This document shows, piece by piece, positions 48,940 through 58,017 of a stretch of DNA of 64,000 bases (the stretch's first letter is position 1; the number at the start of each line of letters is the position of its first letter). Position numbers and translations under genes: made by a program. The notes below the pieces were generated by a model, which was given only the letters and a program-made list of their open reading frames with translations, was not told the origin of the DNA and searched no databases. Source of the DNA: Erysipelotrichaceae bacterium (lineage in GTDB: Bacteria > Bacillota_I > Bacilli_A > Erysipelotrichales > Erysipelotrichaceae); contig JAIKXJ010000040.1 in the NCBI GenBank assembly GCA_024684175.1, forward strand, positions 57,238 to 121,237. Direction: 5' to 3'.

Positions 48940-50745
48940 TTTCTCAGTCAGAAGCTGATCGTAGAGTTCTTTATAATAGTCTTTCCGTTCGCCGGTGAGG
49001 ATCTCTTCGATCCGTTTGCGGAAGCTCTCTTCTTCCAGATAGGAAGCGATCAGCGGCGAGAAGGCACTGCGGGCTTTGAGCAGGATGTCGTCACAGACGG
49101 CATCGATATCGTTTTCGTAGTGTTTCTCCAGATAGGAGACGACACAGACTAAGTCGCAGAACCGGCGGTAAGGGGAATCGAGGCGGACATATTCGGCCGG
49201 GTAGCCGTCATTTTCGTCATAGCTGCGGTGATGGCCTAAAGCAATGTCGGCAAAGCGCTCCGTGGAGGCACGTTCCCTGAGGCTGTTGGAACCGATGTCG
49301 GTATGTAACGTATAGATCTCATCTTCCCGCTCGAACAAGGAGCGGCTGGATAGAGTCTTGTCCATATTCATCGGGATGAGGCCGAAATCATAGAAGAGTC
49401 CGCAATCCATCGCATACGCCAACAAGGCTTCCGTCTTTTCCTTACGGTCTTCGATCTCCTGTAAGAAGGGCAGTTCATCGAAGAAGGAAGGATCGTTGGC
49501 CAGGATCGTCTCACTGTATAAAGATAAGATCTCGCCGAAGCGCCGGGCTTTGATGTAGTATTCACCGGTATAGCGGCTGATGAGTTTTTTCATGGTGTCG
49601 AAGTAAGTCGGCACGCCGGTAGTCTCGAAGTAGGAATTGGCGAGAAGGGCGAAGATGTAGGAGAAGTATTCGTCCATATTTTCCCGCGGCAGGGTCATCA
49701 GGGTCTTCATCATCTTCTCGTAAGCGTCTTTCAGAAAGGCGGTGTAGCGGTCTTTTTCCAAAAACTGCGGGTTGTTTTTCAAGAGGCGTCCGTAGTAGAG
49801 CGGCAATTGCACATTGGCATAAAGACCGGATTCGTCATACTGGTCGTAATTCATCGACAGGATGAGTTTTTCCATCCGGGTCAGCGTCTGTTTGAGATCG
49901 GCCAGGCCGAGGTTATATTCCATCTCGTAGTAAGGCCACAGCCAGCGGATGTTGGGGTTGTCGACGCCTTTTTCCGGTTCGAAGATGATCTGACAGGCTT
50001 CCATGATCAGGGCGAGCTCTTCATTGGAGAAGTTGCCGCGTGATAAGGTGGAGCGGACGGCCGAGATCTGCTGGTAGGTCCTTCGTTCGTAGGTCTTCCA
50101 GGGCAGAGACGGTGCCATCTGTATGTAGTAGGGATCGGTCACGATATGCAATGCCTTGATCGAAGAGGACAGCCGTTTCCGGCGGTCGTTGGATGTGATC
50201 GAGATGTTGGCCAGGGCACGGATGATGTAGCCTCTGGTCTCGTCGTTGTCGATCGAAGGGAAGTAACGGAAATAGGAGGATGCTTCGGTGAAGATCATCT
50301 CGTTTTCAAAATTGAGCTGATGGGCTTTGGCGTGGTCCGATCCGCGGTAGGCGAGGTCCTGATAATAGAAGCCCATGCCCAGCAGGTAGAGTTCCTTGAT
50401 GATGCGGGAAGGATTCTTGGCGACGCGGTACATGCGAAGCAGCGCTTCGTGAATGATGACGTAGACGCCCGGATCGAGATTGGTCCGCCAGTCGAGGAGC
50501 GTATTGGAGAATTCCTCAAGGTCGCTCAGTTCTTCTTCCGAAGCATTGTAGATGTCGTCGAGCATCGGGAAGAGTTCTTCTTTTAACAAGGCATCGTTTT
50601 CTTTTTTGATCTCAGAGATCTTCTTTGATGCATCCAGGCAACTCTGGTACCAGCTTTCGAAATCGTTCTGCGGCAGACGAAAAACATCTTTGAGTTCAAG
50701 GATGGTCTTCAGGTTGCCGATGTATCTGAGCTGGTAGTCTTTCAT
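48922..50745 (-). CDS. Large helical protein with degenerate C-terminal HD-GYP-like domain
   Basis: A 607-residue soluble protein. The first 470 residues look like an all-helical repeat array (many LYxxxxxYxxxL, TPR-like spacing) with no named domain I can assign. Residues about 495-575 read ALGHHRSYDENDGYPAEYV and then FCDLVCVVSYLEKHYE, which is the second half of an HD-GYP phosphodiesterase: HH plus GYP are kept, while the upstream HD pair is not obvious. It probably senses or turns over a cyclic dinucleotide, or is a catalytically dead relay. It starts at the very next base after the hybrid kinase stop codon, forming a two-gene signalling unit. Confidence 0.7.
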   Translation of the reverse strand: MKDYQLRYIGNLKTILELKDVFRLPQNDFESWYQSCLDASKKISEIKKENDALLKEELFPMLDDIYNASEEELSDLEEFSNTLLDWRTNLDPGVYVIIHEALLRMYRVAKNPSRIIKELYLLGMGFYYQDLAYRGSDHAKAHQLNFENEMIFTEASSYFRYFPSIDNDETRGYIIRALANISITSNDRRKRLSSSIKALHIVTDPYYIQMAPSLPWKTYERRTYQQISAVRSTLSRGNFSNEELALIMEACQIIFEPEKGVDNPNIRWLWPYYEMEYNLGLADLKQTLTRMEKLILSMNYDQYDESGLYANVQLPLYYGRLLKNNPQFLEKDRYTAFLKDAYEKMMKTLMTLPRENMDEYFSYIFALLANSYFETTGVPTYFDTMKKLISRYTGEYYIKARRFGEILSLYSETILANDPSFFDELPFLQEIEDRKEKTEALLAYAMDCGLFYDFGLIPMNMDKTLSSRSLFEREDEIYTLHTDIGSNSLRERASTERFADIALGHHRSYDENDGYPAEYVRLDSPYRRFCDLVCVVSYLEKHYENDIDAVCDDILLKARSAFSPLIASYLEEESFRKRIEEILTGERKDYYKELYDQLLTEKENSVS

Positions 50746-52452
50746 TCAGGCCTGTCTTAATGTCGACATGAGTTTGGCGACATCGATCGGTTTGGCGATG
50801 TGTCCGTTCATGCCCATGGCTTTGGCTTTGGCGATGTCTTCGGCGAAGACGTTGGCGGACATCGCATAGATGCGGATCGATGCGGCATCGGATCTTTGGC
50901 TCTCGCGGATCTTTTTCGTCGCTTCGTAGCCGTCCATGACCGGCATCTGTATATCCATCAGGACGATGTCAAAATAGCCTTCTTCACTTTCCAGATATTT
51001 ATCCAGGGCGATCTGTCCGTTTTCGGCCGTCTCGATCTGCGCTTTGGTCGAACGGAGCAGTTCCAGAGCGATCTCTCGGTTGATGAAATTGTCTTCCGCC
51101 AGAAGGATGCGTTTGCCAGTCAGGTCCGGTGTCTGCATCGAAGAGCCCTGTCCCTGATTGGAATCGAAGACTTCCAGAAGGGATGAGATCAGTGATTTGC
51201 GGAAGAAGGGCTGCGGTATGAAGTAGTCGATGCCGCTGCGGTTGGCTTTGTATTCGATGCGCTCCCAGTCGTCTTCGGAGATCAGGACCATCGGAAGGCC
51301 AGGATAGGAACGGCGGAAGTAGGAAGCCAGATCGAAGGTGTTGCCGGTCTTGTTTTCGAAGTTGGAGAACAGGACAGCGTCGTAAGGACGATTTTCGTAA
51401 GATGCGTCGGTAAATTCGCTGACGGCTGCGGAAAAGTCGTTGACGGTATGATAGGGGATCTTGAATTCGTTCAGGTAGTCCTGAAGGATGTCCAGGGTCT
51501 TTCCTTCTTCCATGAGCACCAGAAGATTCTTCTTCTGTAAGATGCCGGCCTGTATCGATTCGGTCTCGTAGCGTAACGGGACGGCGATGGTGACGGAGGT
51601 CCCTTCGTTGACTTTCGATGAGATCGAAATGCTGCCGTTCATCGCTTCGGTGAGTTTCTTGACGATCGACATGCCAAGGCCTGTGCCTTCGATGCCGGAG
51701 ATCGTGGAATTGTTGACCCGTTCAAACGGATCGAAGATCTTCTTTAAGAAGTCTTCCGACATGCCGATGCCGTTGTCGGTGCACAGGAAGACGAGTTCGC
51801 ATTTGTCTCCGTTCATCCTCTGTGAGACGTTCAGAGTGATCTTTCCGCCGTCTTTGGTGTATTTAACGGAGTTGTTCAATATGTTGACGTAGATCTGGCG
51901 CAGACGCTGTATGTCGCCGTAAAGTTCTTCATGGAAGATGTCGCCGATCGTTGCGATGAATTCGTGTTTCTTGGCTTCCATCTGCGGACGGACGATGACC
52001 AGGGTGTCGTGAAGCAAGTCGGACAGATAGAAAAGCTCGTCGCTGAGGACCAGTTTTCCGGAGTCGATGCGCGACATGTCGAGGACTTCGTTGATCAGGG
52101 AAAGCAGATGGGAGGAGGCTGTGTCGATCTTGTTGAGGGAATCGAGGAGCTTGTTTTTCTCGTCGATGTTTTTCCTGGCCAGTCCGGTCATGCCGATGAT
52201 GGCGTTCATCGGGGTCCGGATGTCGTGGGACATGTTGGACAGAAAGACTTCTTTGGCCTGATTGGCGCTTTGCGCTTCCGCGAGTTTTTTCTGCAGATCG
52301 TCGATGGTCTTTCGTTCGTCGTTTCCCGAGACGGACAGGATCTTGCCGTCGGAAAGCGTGACCGTTTCAAAAACGTTGTTATCGTCATAATTATCCGATG
52401 CGAAGAGGATCTGACCATTTTGCGTATCCTTGACCGCGTATCCTTTGTCCAT
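50746..52452 (-). CDS. Hybrid sensor histidine kinase with two receiver-like domains
   Basis: A 568-residue cytosolic hybrid kinase with no transmembrane helix. Order: a short N-terminal beta domain (1-45), a coiled coil, HisKA with phospho-His76 (SNMSHDIRTPMNAI), and HATPase (NILNNSVKYTKDGG; CTDNGIGMS; GTGLGMSIVKKL). A pseudo-receiver (about 310-430) follows in which the phospho-Asp position reads LFSN, and then a true receiver (about 445-565) with Asp in IVLMDIQMPVMDG. Output is not DNA binding, so the partner is probably the HD-GYP-like protein fused next to it in the operon. The start at 52452 has an AGGAGG ribosome site. Confidence 0.9.
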   Translation of the reverse strand: MDKGYAVKDTQNGQILFASDNYDDNNVFETVTLSDGKILSVSGNDERKTIDDLQKKLAEAQSANQAKEVFLSNMSHDIRTPMNAIIGMTGLARKNIDEKNKLLDSLNKIDTASSHLLSLINEVLDMSRIDSGKLVLSDELFYLSDLLHDTLVIVRPQMEAKKHEFIATIGDIFHEELYGDIQRLRQIYVNILNNSVKYTKDGGKITLNVSQRMNGDKCELVFLCTDNGIGMSEDFLKKIFDPFERVNNSTISGIEGTGLGMSIVKKLTEAMNGSISISSKVNEGTSVTIAVPLRYETESIQAGILQKKNLLVLMEEGKTLDILQDYLNEFKIPYHTVNDFSAAVSEFTDASYENRPYDAVLFSNFENKTGNTFDLASYFRRSYPGLPMVLISEDDWERIEYKANRSGIDYFIPQPFFRKSLISSLLEVFDSNQGQGSSMQTPDLTGKRILLAEDNFINREIALELLRSTKAQIETAENGQIALDKYLESEEGYFDIVLMDIQMPVMDGYEATKKIRESQRSDAASIRIYAMSANVFAEDIAKAKAMGMNGHIAKPIDVAKLMSTLRQA

Positions 52453-52532
52453 AGGTACCCTCCTGATTAAAATCATTATATCATCATCCGTTACGACCTT
52501 TTTCCTGTGTCGGTTTCGGCGTCGTTTTATGA

Positions 52533-52538
52533 TATATT
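52533..52538 (+). promoter_or_regulatory. -10 box of the APH-like kinase gene, leaderless geometry
   Basis: TATATT, seven bases before the ATG at 52546. No ribosome site. Confidence 0.5.
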
Positions 52539-52545
52539 ATGATTG

Positions 52546-53325
52546 ATGGAAAACACAAATAATAGATCTGTGCTTTTGAGAGAAGCCAAAGCCAAGTTTG
52601 AAAAAGACGGAAAGTGGTACAAAGTTTACAACAAGGAGCGTAAAGTTGCGGACATCCTTTTCGAGGCGTTGAACCAGGCAAGAGTCCAGCAGGCGGGTCT
52701 GAATGTCCCGAAGCTGCTGGAAGTCTGCGTCATGGACGGAGAATGGGCGATCGTACAGGAATATATAGAAGGGAAAACGATCAAACAGCTCATGGCCGAA
52801 GAACCGGAAAAGGAAGATGAATACCTCGAACGTTTCGTCGATCTGCAGATCGAGATGCACAAGCTGCGCATCCCGAAGATGTCCAAGCACCACGACAAGA
52901 TGAACGGAAAGATCGCTCATACCGAGCTTTCCGCGACACTGCGTTATGACCTTCATAACCGCGTGGAAGCGATGCCGATACACAACTGTGTCTTACATGG
53001 CGATTACAAGCCGAACAACGTGATCATCGACAAGGAAGGAAAGGCCTATATCATCGACTGGTATCACGCGACACAGGGCAACGCGGAAGCAGATGCGGCC
53101 AGAACGTATATGATGTTCCTGGTGGACGGCAAGAAGGCGCTGGCGAGAAAGTATATCGATCTGTTTGCGGAAAGAAGCGGCACCACGATCAAGGAGATCC
53201 TGAACTGGCTGCCGATCCTGGCGGCTTCGCAGTCCGTCAAGGGGATCAAGAAACAGTCGGAATTCTTAAGAAGTCTGATCTTCATGGATGAAAAAGAATT
53301 GGAGAGATTATATGAAGAACTCTAA
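52546..53325 (+). CDS. APH/choline-kinase-fold small-molecule phosphotransferase
   Basis: A 259-residue protein-kinase-like phosphotransferase. The catalytic loop is CVLHGDYKPNNVII (Asp and Asn of the Brenner motif), the metal-binding IIDWYHAT follows, and the N-terminal lobe has AIVQEYIEGKTIKQL. The substrate could be a sugar, choline or aminoglycoside; nothing in the sequence points to resistance. The ATG at 52546 is used, with a TATATT seven bases upstream. Its 3' end overlaps the hydrogenase gene by 14 bases, an odd and tightly coupled pairing. Confidence 0.82.
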   Translation: MENTNNRSVLLREAKAKFEKDGKWYKVYNKERKVADILFEALNQARVQQAGLNVPKLLEVCVMDGEWAIVQEYIEGKTIKQLMAEEPEKEDEYLERFVDLQIEMHKLRIPKMSKHHDKMNGKIAHTELSATLRYDLHNRVEAMPIHNCVLHGDYKPNNVIIDKEGKAYIIDWYHATQGNAEADAARTYMMFLVDGKKALARKYIDLFAERSGTTIKEILNWLPILAASQSVKGIKKQSEFLRSLIFMDEKELERLYEEL

Positions 53326-54736
53326 ATTTGAGACCAAGATACAGGAACTGAAATATCTTGCCCTGAAGGAAGTCGCCAAAGAAGCCTGGGAAGGCAACCT
53401 GGTCGAGAACGTCTTAGACATCCCGAAGAAGATCCTGCCGGGCAAGACCCCGACCATGCGCTGCTGTGTCTACAAGGAAAGAGCCATCTTACAGGAAAGA
53501 GTCAAGCTGGCAATGGGCGGCAACCGCAACAATCCCAACATCATCGAAGTCATCGATATCGCCTGCGACGAGTGTCCGATCGGCGGCTACATCGTCACCA
53601 ATACCTGCCGTGGCTGTCTGGCACAGCGCTGCAAGGACGCCTGTCCGAAAGATGCGATCTATTTTGACGAGAACCACCAGTCACATATCGATAAGACCAA
53701 ATGTATCAACTGCGGTGCCTGTGCAAGGGCATGTCAGTATTCCGCGATCATCAACCGCAAGAGACCTTGCGAGAATGCCTGTGCCGTCAAGGCCATCGAA
53801 GCCAACGAGGATCAGGCCGCAAGGATCGACCATGAAAAATGTATCAACTGCGGTGCCTGCATGTCGCAGTGCCCGTTCGGCGCCATCATGGATAAGTCGT
53901 TCATCCTGGATGCCATCGACTATATCCTGAAGAGCGAAAACAACACGAAGTTCAAGACCTATGCACTGATCGCTCCGGCGATCGCCGACAATTTCCGCGA
54001 GGCAAAACTGTCACAGATCGTCACCGGTCTGAAGAAACTCGGTTTCTACGATGTCGTGGAAGTCGCCAAAGGTGCCGACCTGGTCGCCTATTCGGAAGCG
54101 ACCGAACTGGCGGAGAAGGGCTTCTTATTCTCCTCCTGCTGCCCGGCTTTCGTCGACTACGTACGCAAGAACTTCCCGGATCTGGCACATTTCATCTCGC
54201 ACAACCTCTCACCGATGGGTGCGATCGCTAAGGTGCTGAAAGAGGAAGACGAAGACTGCAAGCTGGTCTTCATCGGTCCGTGCACGGCGAAGAAGATGGA
54301 GATCCACAGAGAAGATGTGGAAGGTCTGGTCGATGTCGTACTGACCTTTGAAGAACTGCAAGCTTTGTTCGATTCCAAGGAGATCGTCCTGGAAGAGCTC
54401 GAAGATACGGCGATCGATCAGGCGACCTACTACGGCCGTGTCTTCGCAAGATCCGGCGGTCTGACCGAAGCGATGAAGCAAGGCCTCAAGGAGATCAACG
54501 CCGAGCTTGAACTCAAACCGGAGACCTGCAACGGCATCGAACAGTGCCGTGTCGCGATGCTGAAGAAGGCAAGGAACCTCTTGCAGGGCAACTTCGTCGA
54601 AGGCATGGCCTGCAACGGCGGCTGTATCGGCGGTGCCGGAACTTTGATGAAGTTCGGAAGCAAGCCGGCCAATATCGACAACTACGCCAAGGCTTCTTCG
54701 ATCCCGACGATCACGCAGAGCGTCAAAGGCGAATAA
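53312..54736 (+). CDS. [FeFe] hydrogenase, group B-like, with ferredoxin domains
   Basis: A 474-residue monomeric iron hydrogenase. N-terminal part: TCRGCLAQRCKDACPKDAI, then CINCGACARACQYSAI and CINCGACMSQCPFGAI, giving two or more 4Fe-4S clusters. H-cluster motifs: FSSCCPAFVDYV (L1), IGPCTAKKMEIH (L2) and MACNGGCIGGAGTL (L3). The Gly-Pro-Cys and Ala-Cys-Asn-Gly-Gly-Cys forms are those of group B rather than the classical group A (TSCCPxW/MPCTAKK/CPGGC). It evolves or takes up H2, or senses redox, in the cytosol. Maturases HydE, HydF and HydG are not in the window. The ATG at 53312 has GGAGAG. A strong terminator follows. Confidence 0.9.
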   Translation: MKNSKFETKIQELKYLALKEVAKEAWEGNLVENVLDIPKKILPGKTPTMRCCVYKERAILQERVKLAMGGNRNNPNIIEVIDIACDECPIGGYIVTNTCRGCLAQRCKDACPKDAIYFDENHQSHIDKTKCINCGACARACQYSAIINRKRPCENACAVKAIEANEDQAARIDHEKCINCGACMSQCPFGAIMDKSFILDAIDYILKSENNTKFKTYALIAPAIADNFREAKLSQIVTGLKKLGFYDVVEVAKGADLVAYSEATELAEKGFLFSSCCPAFVDYVRKNFPDLAHFISHNLSPMGAIAKVLKEEDEDCKLVFIGPCTAKKMEIHREDVEGLVDVVLTFEELQALFDSKEIVLEELEDTAIDQATYYGRVFARSGGLTEAMKQGLKEINAELELKPETCNGIEQCRVAMLKKARNLLQGNFVEGMACNGGCIGGAGTLMKFGSKPANIDNYAKASSIPTITQSVKGE

Positions 54737-54741
54737 AAAAC

Positions 54742-54774
54742 ATACCGGTCTGATATTCAGACCGGTATTTCTTT
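54742..54774 (+). terminator. Terminator of the hydrogenase gene
   Basis: ATACCGGTCTG (54742-54752) / CAGACCGGTAT (54758-54768) with a 5-nt loop, then TTTCTTT. Confidence 0.9.
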
Positions 54775-54791
54775 CCATACTGTAAAGCGGA

Positions 54792-55826
54792 TCATGCCTT
54801 TTCGAGCAGTTCCGCTTTTTTCTTTTTCAGAGAGCGGATCTCATCGGTATCCCGGATATCCCATTCCTCTTCCAGCAGGGTGATGATCCTGCCGACCGTC
54901 TCGGCAGCCTTGCGATAGTCGCCCCGGATGATACAGATGTCTCTGATGGCCAGCAGTTCATCCTGAAAGCGCGGACGGCGCTTCGTTTTTTCGAAAGACT
55001 CTTCGTAGAGCTCCGTCGCTTTTTCGTACTCGCATTTTCCGGCATAGTACTGGGCGGCTTCAAACAGGCAGCCGTCTTCTTCCCGACGGTCCTGAAGCAG
55101 CTGTTCGATGATCCGGTCGGCCTCATGTTCATCGAAGCGGGCAAGCGCGATATGGGCACGGTAGACTTCGTTGATGACCGGCCGGGTGTCTTTCAATGCG
55201 CACAGCCTGTCCAGATAGACGTCTGCTTCCTTCGTGCGGCGGTCGGCGATCAGATTGTCCAGAAGATACAGATAAGGCAGGCGGATCTGCGGGTCTTGTT
55301 CCACGATCTGTTTGTAGAAATCGATGGCCTGCGTGTGGTTGGCCATGTTCCAGTCCCATATCGCATGACCGTCGGTCTTGGACAGGATCCACTGACAGTC
55401 TTTCTCTCCGGGGGAGAGCCGGACGGCTTGTTTCGCATAGCGGCTTGCCTTGCGTGCGTAGGAGTTCATCTTGTGCCAGTAGAGGTAGGCGATCAGGCTT
55501 TGCGCGCGCTTGTGATGAACTGTATCTTCCAGCTGTGTCTTTAAGAATGCCTCATATTCTAAGAAGACGTCCTGAGGCAGTTCGTCTTCGGCGTCCATGC
55601 GGTTTTCGATGCGGTTGAGCCGCTGTTCCACCGTCAGGTCGAAGAGGTCATCGATCGTGACACCGAAGATCTCCGCGAGAAGGGGAAGGGCACTGATGTC
55701 GGGCATGGTCATGCCGTTCTCCCATTTCGATACCGACTGGGCTGCGATATTCAGCTTTTCAGCCAGCTGTTCCTGTGTCAGGTCGGCTTTATAACGTAAC
55801 TGACGTATCTTTTTTCCGAGTTCCAT
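54792..55826 (-). CDS. XRE-family HTH regulator with helical repeat domain
   Basis: A 344-residue regulator. The N-terminal XRE helix-turn-helix (residues 1-60) reads LRYKADLTQEQLAEKLNIAAQSVSKWENGMTMPDISALPLLAEIFGV-like, and the C-terminal 270 residues are TPR-like helical pairs (YLYWHKMNSYARKASRYAKQAVRL; ALARFDEHEADRIIEQLL). The layout is that of RRNPP-like or abiotic-signal regulators; the ligand is unknown. The ATG at 55826 has AAAGGAGG. It is divergent from the esterase at 55956, which may be its target. Confidence 0.88.
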   Translation of the reverse strand: MELGKKIRQLRYKADLTQEQLAEKLNIAAQSVSKWENGMTMPDISALPLLAEIFGVTIDDLFDLTVEQRLNRIENRMDAEDELPQDVFLEYEAFLKTQLEDTVHHKRAQSLIAYLYWHKMNSYARKASRYAKQAVRLSPGEKDCQWILSKTDGHAIWDWNMANHTQAIDFYKQIVEQDPQIRLPYLYLLDNLIADRRTKEADVYLDRLCALKDTRPVINEVYRAHIALARFDEHEADRIIEQLLQDRREEDGCLFEAAQYYAGKCEYEKATELYEESFEKTKRRPRFQDELLAIRDICIIRGDYRKAAETVGRIITLLEEEWDIRDTDEIRSLKKKKAELLEKA

Positions 55827-55943
55827 AATGACCTCCTTTGATCTTACGAGTTCATTATAGGGTCGGCGGAACAGGATAGACAATAACGCAGTCTTATGGC
55901 AGACTCACCTGTCGGGAGAGTCTCGTAATGAGGATATTTGATG

Positions 55944-55949
55944 TATCAT
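55944..55949 (+). promoter_or_regulatory. -10 box of the esterase gene, leaderless geometry
   Basis: TATCAT, six bases before the ATG at 55956. No ribosome site. Confidence 0.5.
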
Positions 55950-55955
55950 AGAGAT

Positions 55956-56855
55956 ATGGCACGTTCGAAAAGCGCAACGATCTGTGAAAAGATCGCCCGG
56001 AAGGCGGTCGTTCCGAAGGGAAGGACGGTCACCCAGGTCATCATGGAGTACCGCCGTCACAAGGGAAAGAAACGCTATGACCTGCCTCTGCTGATCAAGA
56101 TCAGGGACAGAGGAAGGATCGATGACATCGTCTCCGGTGAGATGCGTCTTTTCTATATGAACGTGGAAAGCGAAAGCGACAAGCTGATCATCTACCTGCA
56201 CGGCGGGGCCTATGTGGAAGAGATGCTGCCGTTCCACTGGCTGATGCTCGACAAGATCACGGGCAATTGTTCCGCGCAGTTCATCATCCCGGATTATCCT
56301 CTGGCACCGTATTCCGACTTTAAGGTCTGTTATGCACAACTGGAGACCTTCTATAAGAAAGTCTTGAAATACTACCCCGACAAGAAGATCATCTTCATGG
56401 GCGATTCGGCCGGCGGCGGTCTGGCGCTCGGCTTTGCGATGTATCTGGATACGCTGGGACTCAAGAGCCCGGAGAAGCTCATCCTGATGTCGCCCTGGCT
56501 CGATCTGAAGATGGACAATCCCGAGATCCCGCTTTATGAGAAGAACGACCCGACACTGAAACGTTCCGACCTGTCGGTCGATGCGGCATACTGGGCCAAC
56601 GGCACGGATCTGAAGGATTACCGTCTGTCGCCGATGTACGGCGATCCGTCCTGTCTCAAGGATGTGACGATGTTCACGGGGACCCACGAATTCTTTTATC
56701 CGGAGGTCATGAAGTTCTCGAAGATCCTGACGGAACATAAGATCAAAAACAAAGTCTATGTCGGCGAAGGTCTCAATCACGTCTATCCGGCCTTCCCGAT
56801 CCCGGAGGCGGACGAGGCGATCAAAACGATGTGTGAGATCATCGATGCTGCATAG
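55956..56855 (+). CDS. Alpha/beta hydrolase (acetyl-esterase/HSL-type)
   Basis: A 299-residue hydrolase of the hormone-sensitive-lipase type. The oxyanion loop is IYLHGGAYVEEM, the nucleophile elbow FMGDSAGGGLALG, an Asp is in THEFFYPEVMKF and the His in GLNHVYPAF. It cleaves small acyl esters. The start at 55956 follows TATCAT by six bases with no Shine-Dalgarno site, so it is likely leaderless; an in-frame ATG at 55938 precedes the box. The divergent neighbour is the XRE regulator. Confidence 0.9.
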   Translation: MARSKSATICEKIARKAVVPKGRTVTQVIMEYRRHKGKKRYDLPLLIKIRDRGRIDDIVSGEMRLFYMNVESESDKLIIYLHGGAYVEEMLPFHWLMLDKITGNCSAQFIIPDYPLAPYSDFKVCYAQLETFYKKVLKYYPDKKIIFMGDSAGGGLALGFAMYLDTLGLKSPEKLILMSPWLDLKMDNPEIPLYEKNDPTLKRSDLSVDAAYWANGTDLKDYRLSPMYGDPSCLKDVTMFTGTHEFFYPEVMKFSKILTEHKIKNKVYVGEGLNHVYPAFPIPEADEAIKTMCEIIDAA

Positions 56856-56883
56856 ACCGTGCATAAGGCTTGCGCGGTCTTTT
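56854..56883 (+). terminator. Terminator after the esterase gene
   Basis: AGACCGTGC (56854-56862) / GCGCGGTCT (56872-56880) with one mismatch, then T's. The stop codon of the esterase overlaps its 5' edge. Confidence 0.75.
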
Positions 56884-56906
56884 GAATATGTCATAGAGTG
56901 AAGAAG

Positions 56907-57320
56907 ATGAATGAGGAACAGATCAAAGAGTTTTTAGATCAGATCGGGATCGGCGTCGCTGTTGTTTTCGACGAGCGGAAGACGGACTTTTTCAAGGAGG
57001 CCTACATCAAACAGCCGGACAAGGACTGTGAAGCTCTTCGTTGCGAGATCCGTTTGAAAGTCGGTCATGATGAAGTCTATGTCTTCGAGGGGAAGAGCCG
57101 TTTTCTTTCCGACCTACAGCTCATGTATATCCCTTCGGGGGAAGCTTCCTTGTATTTCCGACAGTGGCAGAAGGACTTTGAACCGGTCTATCTGTTCAAT
57201 GACGGAGAACGGGAATTGGAGATCAAAACGCCCTATGGGACCTATCAGCTCCCGGCGGGAAAACATGTCCGGGCACATCGGGACGAATATACGTATCGGA
57301 TGAACGAAGGAGAAAAATGA
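56907..57320 (+). CDS. Hypothetical protein, beta-rich
   Basis: A 137-residue soluble protein with many strand-like segments (LRCEIRLKVGHDEVYVFEGKS; EPVYLFNDGERELEIKTPYGTYQLPAGKHVRAH). No family recognised. The ATG at 56907 was chosen; an in-frame GTG at 56898 is possible and no clear ribosome site decides. It overlaps the nitroreductase-like gene by 1-4 bases, so the two are coupled. Confidence 0.65.
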   Translation: MNEEQIKEFLDQIGIGVAVVFDERKTDFFKEAYIKQPDKDCEALRCEIRLKVGHDEVYVFEGKSRFLSDLQLMYIPSGEASLYFRQWQKDFEPVYLFNDGERELEIKTPYGTYQLPAGKHVRAHRDEYTYRMNEGEK

Positions 57321-57985
57321 TGGAACTGATCGAAGCGATCGACAAACGGCACAGCGTACGCCAGTACAAGGATATCCCGATCGAAAAAGAGAAACGGGAG
57401 ATCCTGAATGAATATGCCGCGCTCTTATCGGGATCGGGAGACCTGAACATCCAGGTGCTCTATGATGAGCCGGCTTGTTTTGATTCGAGGCTTGCCCATT
57501 ACGGGAAATTTAAAAACGTAAAGAATTATGCGGTGATCGCCGGAAAGAAAGATGCGTCTCTGCAAGAGCGGGCAGGCTATTACGGTGAGCTTTTCGTCCT
57601 GAAGGCCCAGACTTTGGGGCTCCATTCCTGCTGGGTCGCTCTGACTCGCGGGAAATCCAAGGCCGTCCTGAAACAAGGGGAAAAGGAAGTCATCGTCATC
57701 GCTTTAGGCTACGGCGAGAACGAAGGCGCAGCTCACAAAAACAAAGATGTCAGCTTATTGGCACCGGATCATGAAAAAGGACCGGAGTGGTTCCGAAAAG
57801 GCGTCGATGCGGCGATGAAGGCGCCGACGGCCGTCAACCAGCAGAAGTTCTCGCTGAAGCTGCTGGAAGGAAACAGAGTCAAGGCTTCGACAACGGGGCT
57901 CGGGACTCTGCTGAAGCTGGATCTGGGGATCATCAAGTGTCATTTCGAGATCGGCGCGGGAAAAGAAAATTTCAAATGGGCATAA
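57320..57985 (+). CDS. Nitroreductase family protein
   Basis: A 221-residue flavin oxidoreductase-like protein. The N-terminal ELIEAIDKRHSVRQYKDIPIEKEK is the family's FMN-binding start, LFVLKAQTLGLHSCWVAL and KEVIVIALGYGENEGA follow, and the C-terminal WFRKGVDAAMKAPTAVNQQKFSLKL is the usual FMN-phosphate region. Substrates are quinones, nitro-compounds or flavins. The ATG at 57320 (7 nt after AAGGAG) is preferred over 57317. A terminator follows. Confidence 0.9.
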   Translation: MELIEAIDKRHSVRQYKDIPIEKEKREILNEYAALLSGSGDLNIQVLYDEPACFDSRLAHYGKFKNVKNYAVIAGKKDASLQERAGYYGELFVLKAQTLGLHSCWVALTRGKSKAVLKQGEKEVIVIALGYGENEGAAHKNKDVSLLAPDHEKGPEWFRKGVDAAMKAPTAVNQQKFSLKLLEGNRVKASTTGLGTLLKLDLGIIKCHFEIGAGKENFKWA

Positions 57986-57986
57986 G

Positions 57987-58011
57987 AAAAGAGTTCGTGA
58001 GAACTCTTTTT
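57987..58011. terminator. Terminator, nitroreductase / hydrolase
   Basis: AAAAGAGTTC / GAACTCTTTTT (57987-58011) with a GTGA loop between convergent genes. Confidence 0.88.
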
Positions 58012-58017
58012 GTTTTA

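Noticed and set aside
52546..53325. Aminoglycoside resistance gene
   Set aside because: Only the general APH/choline-kinase fold is visible; nothing indicates an antibiotic substrate or mobile context.
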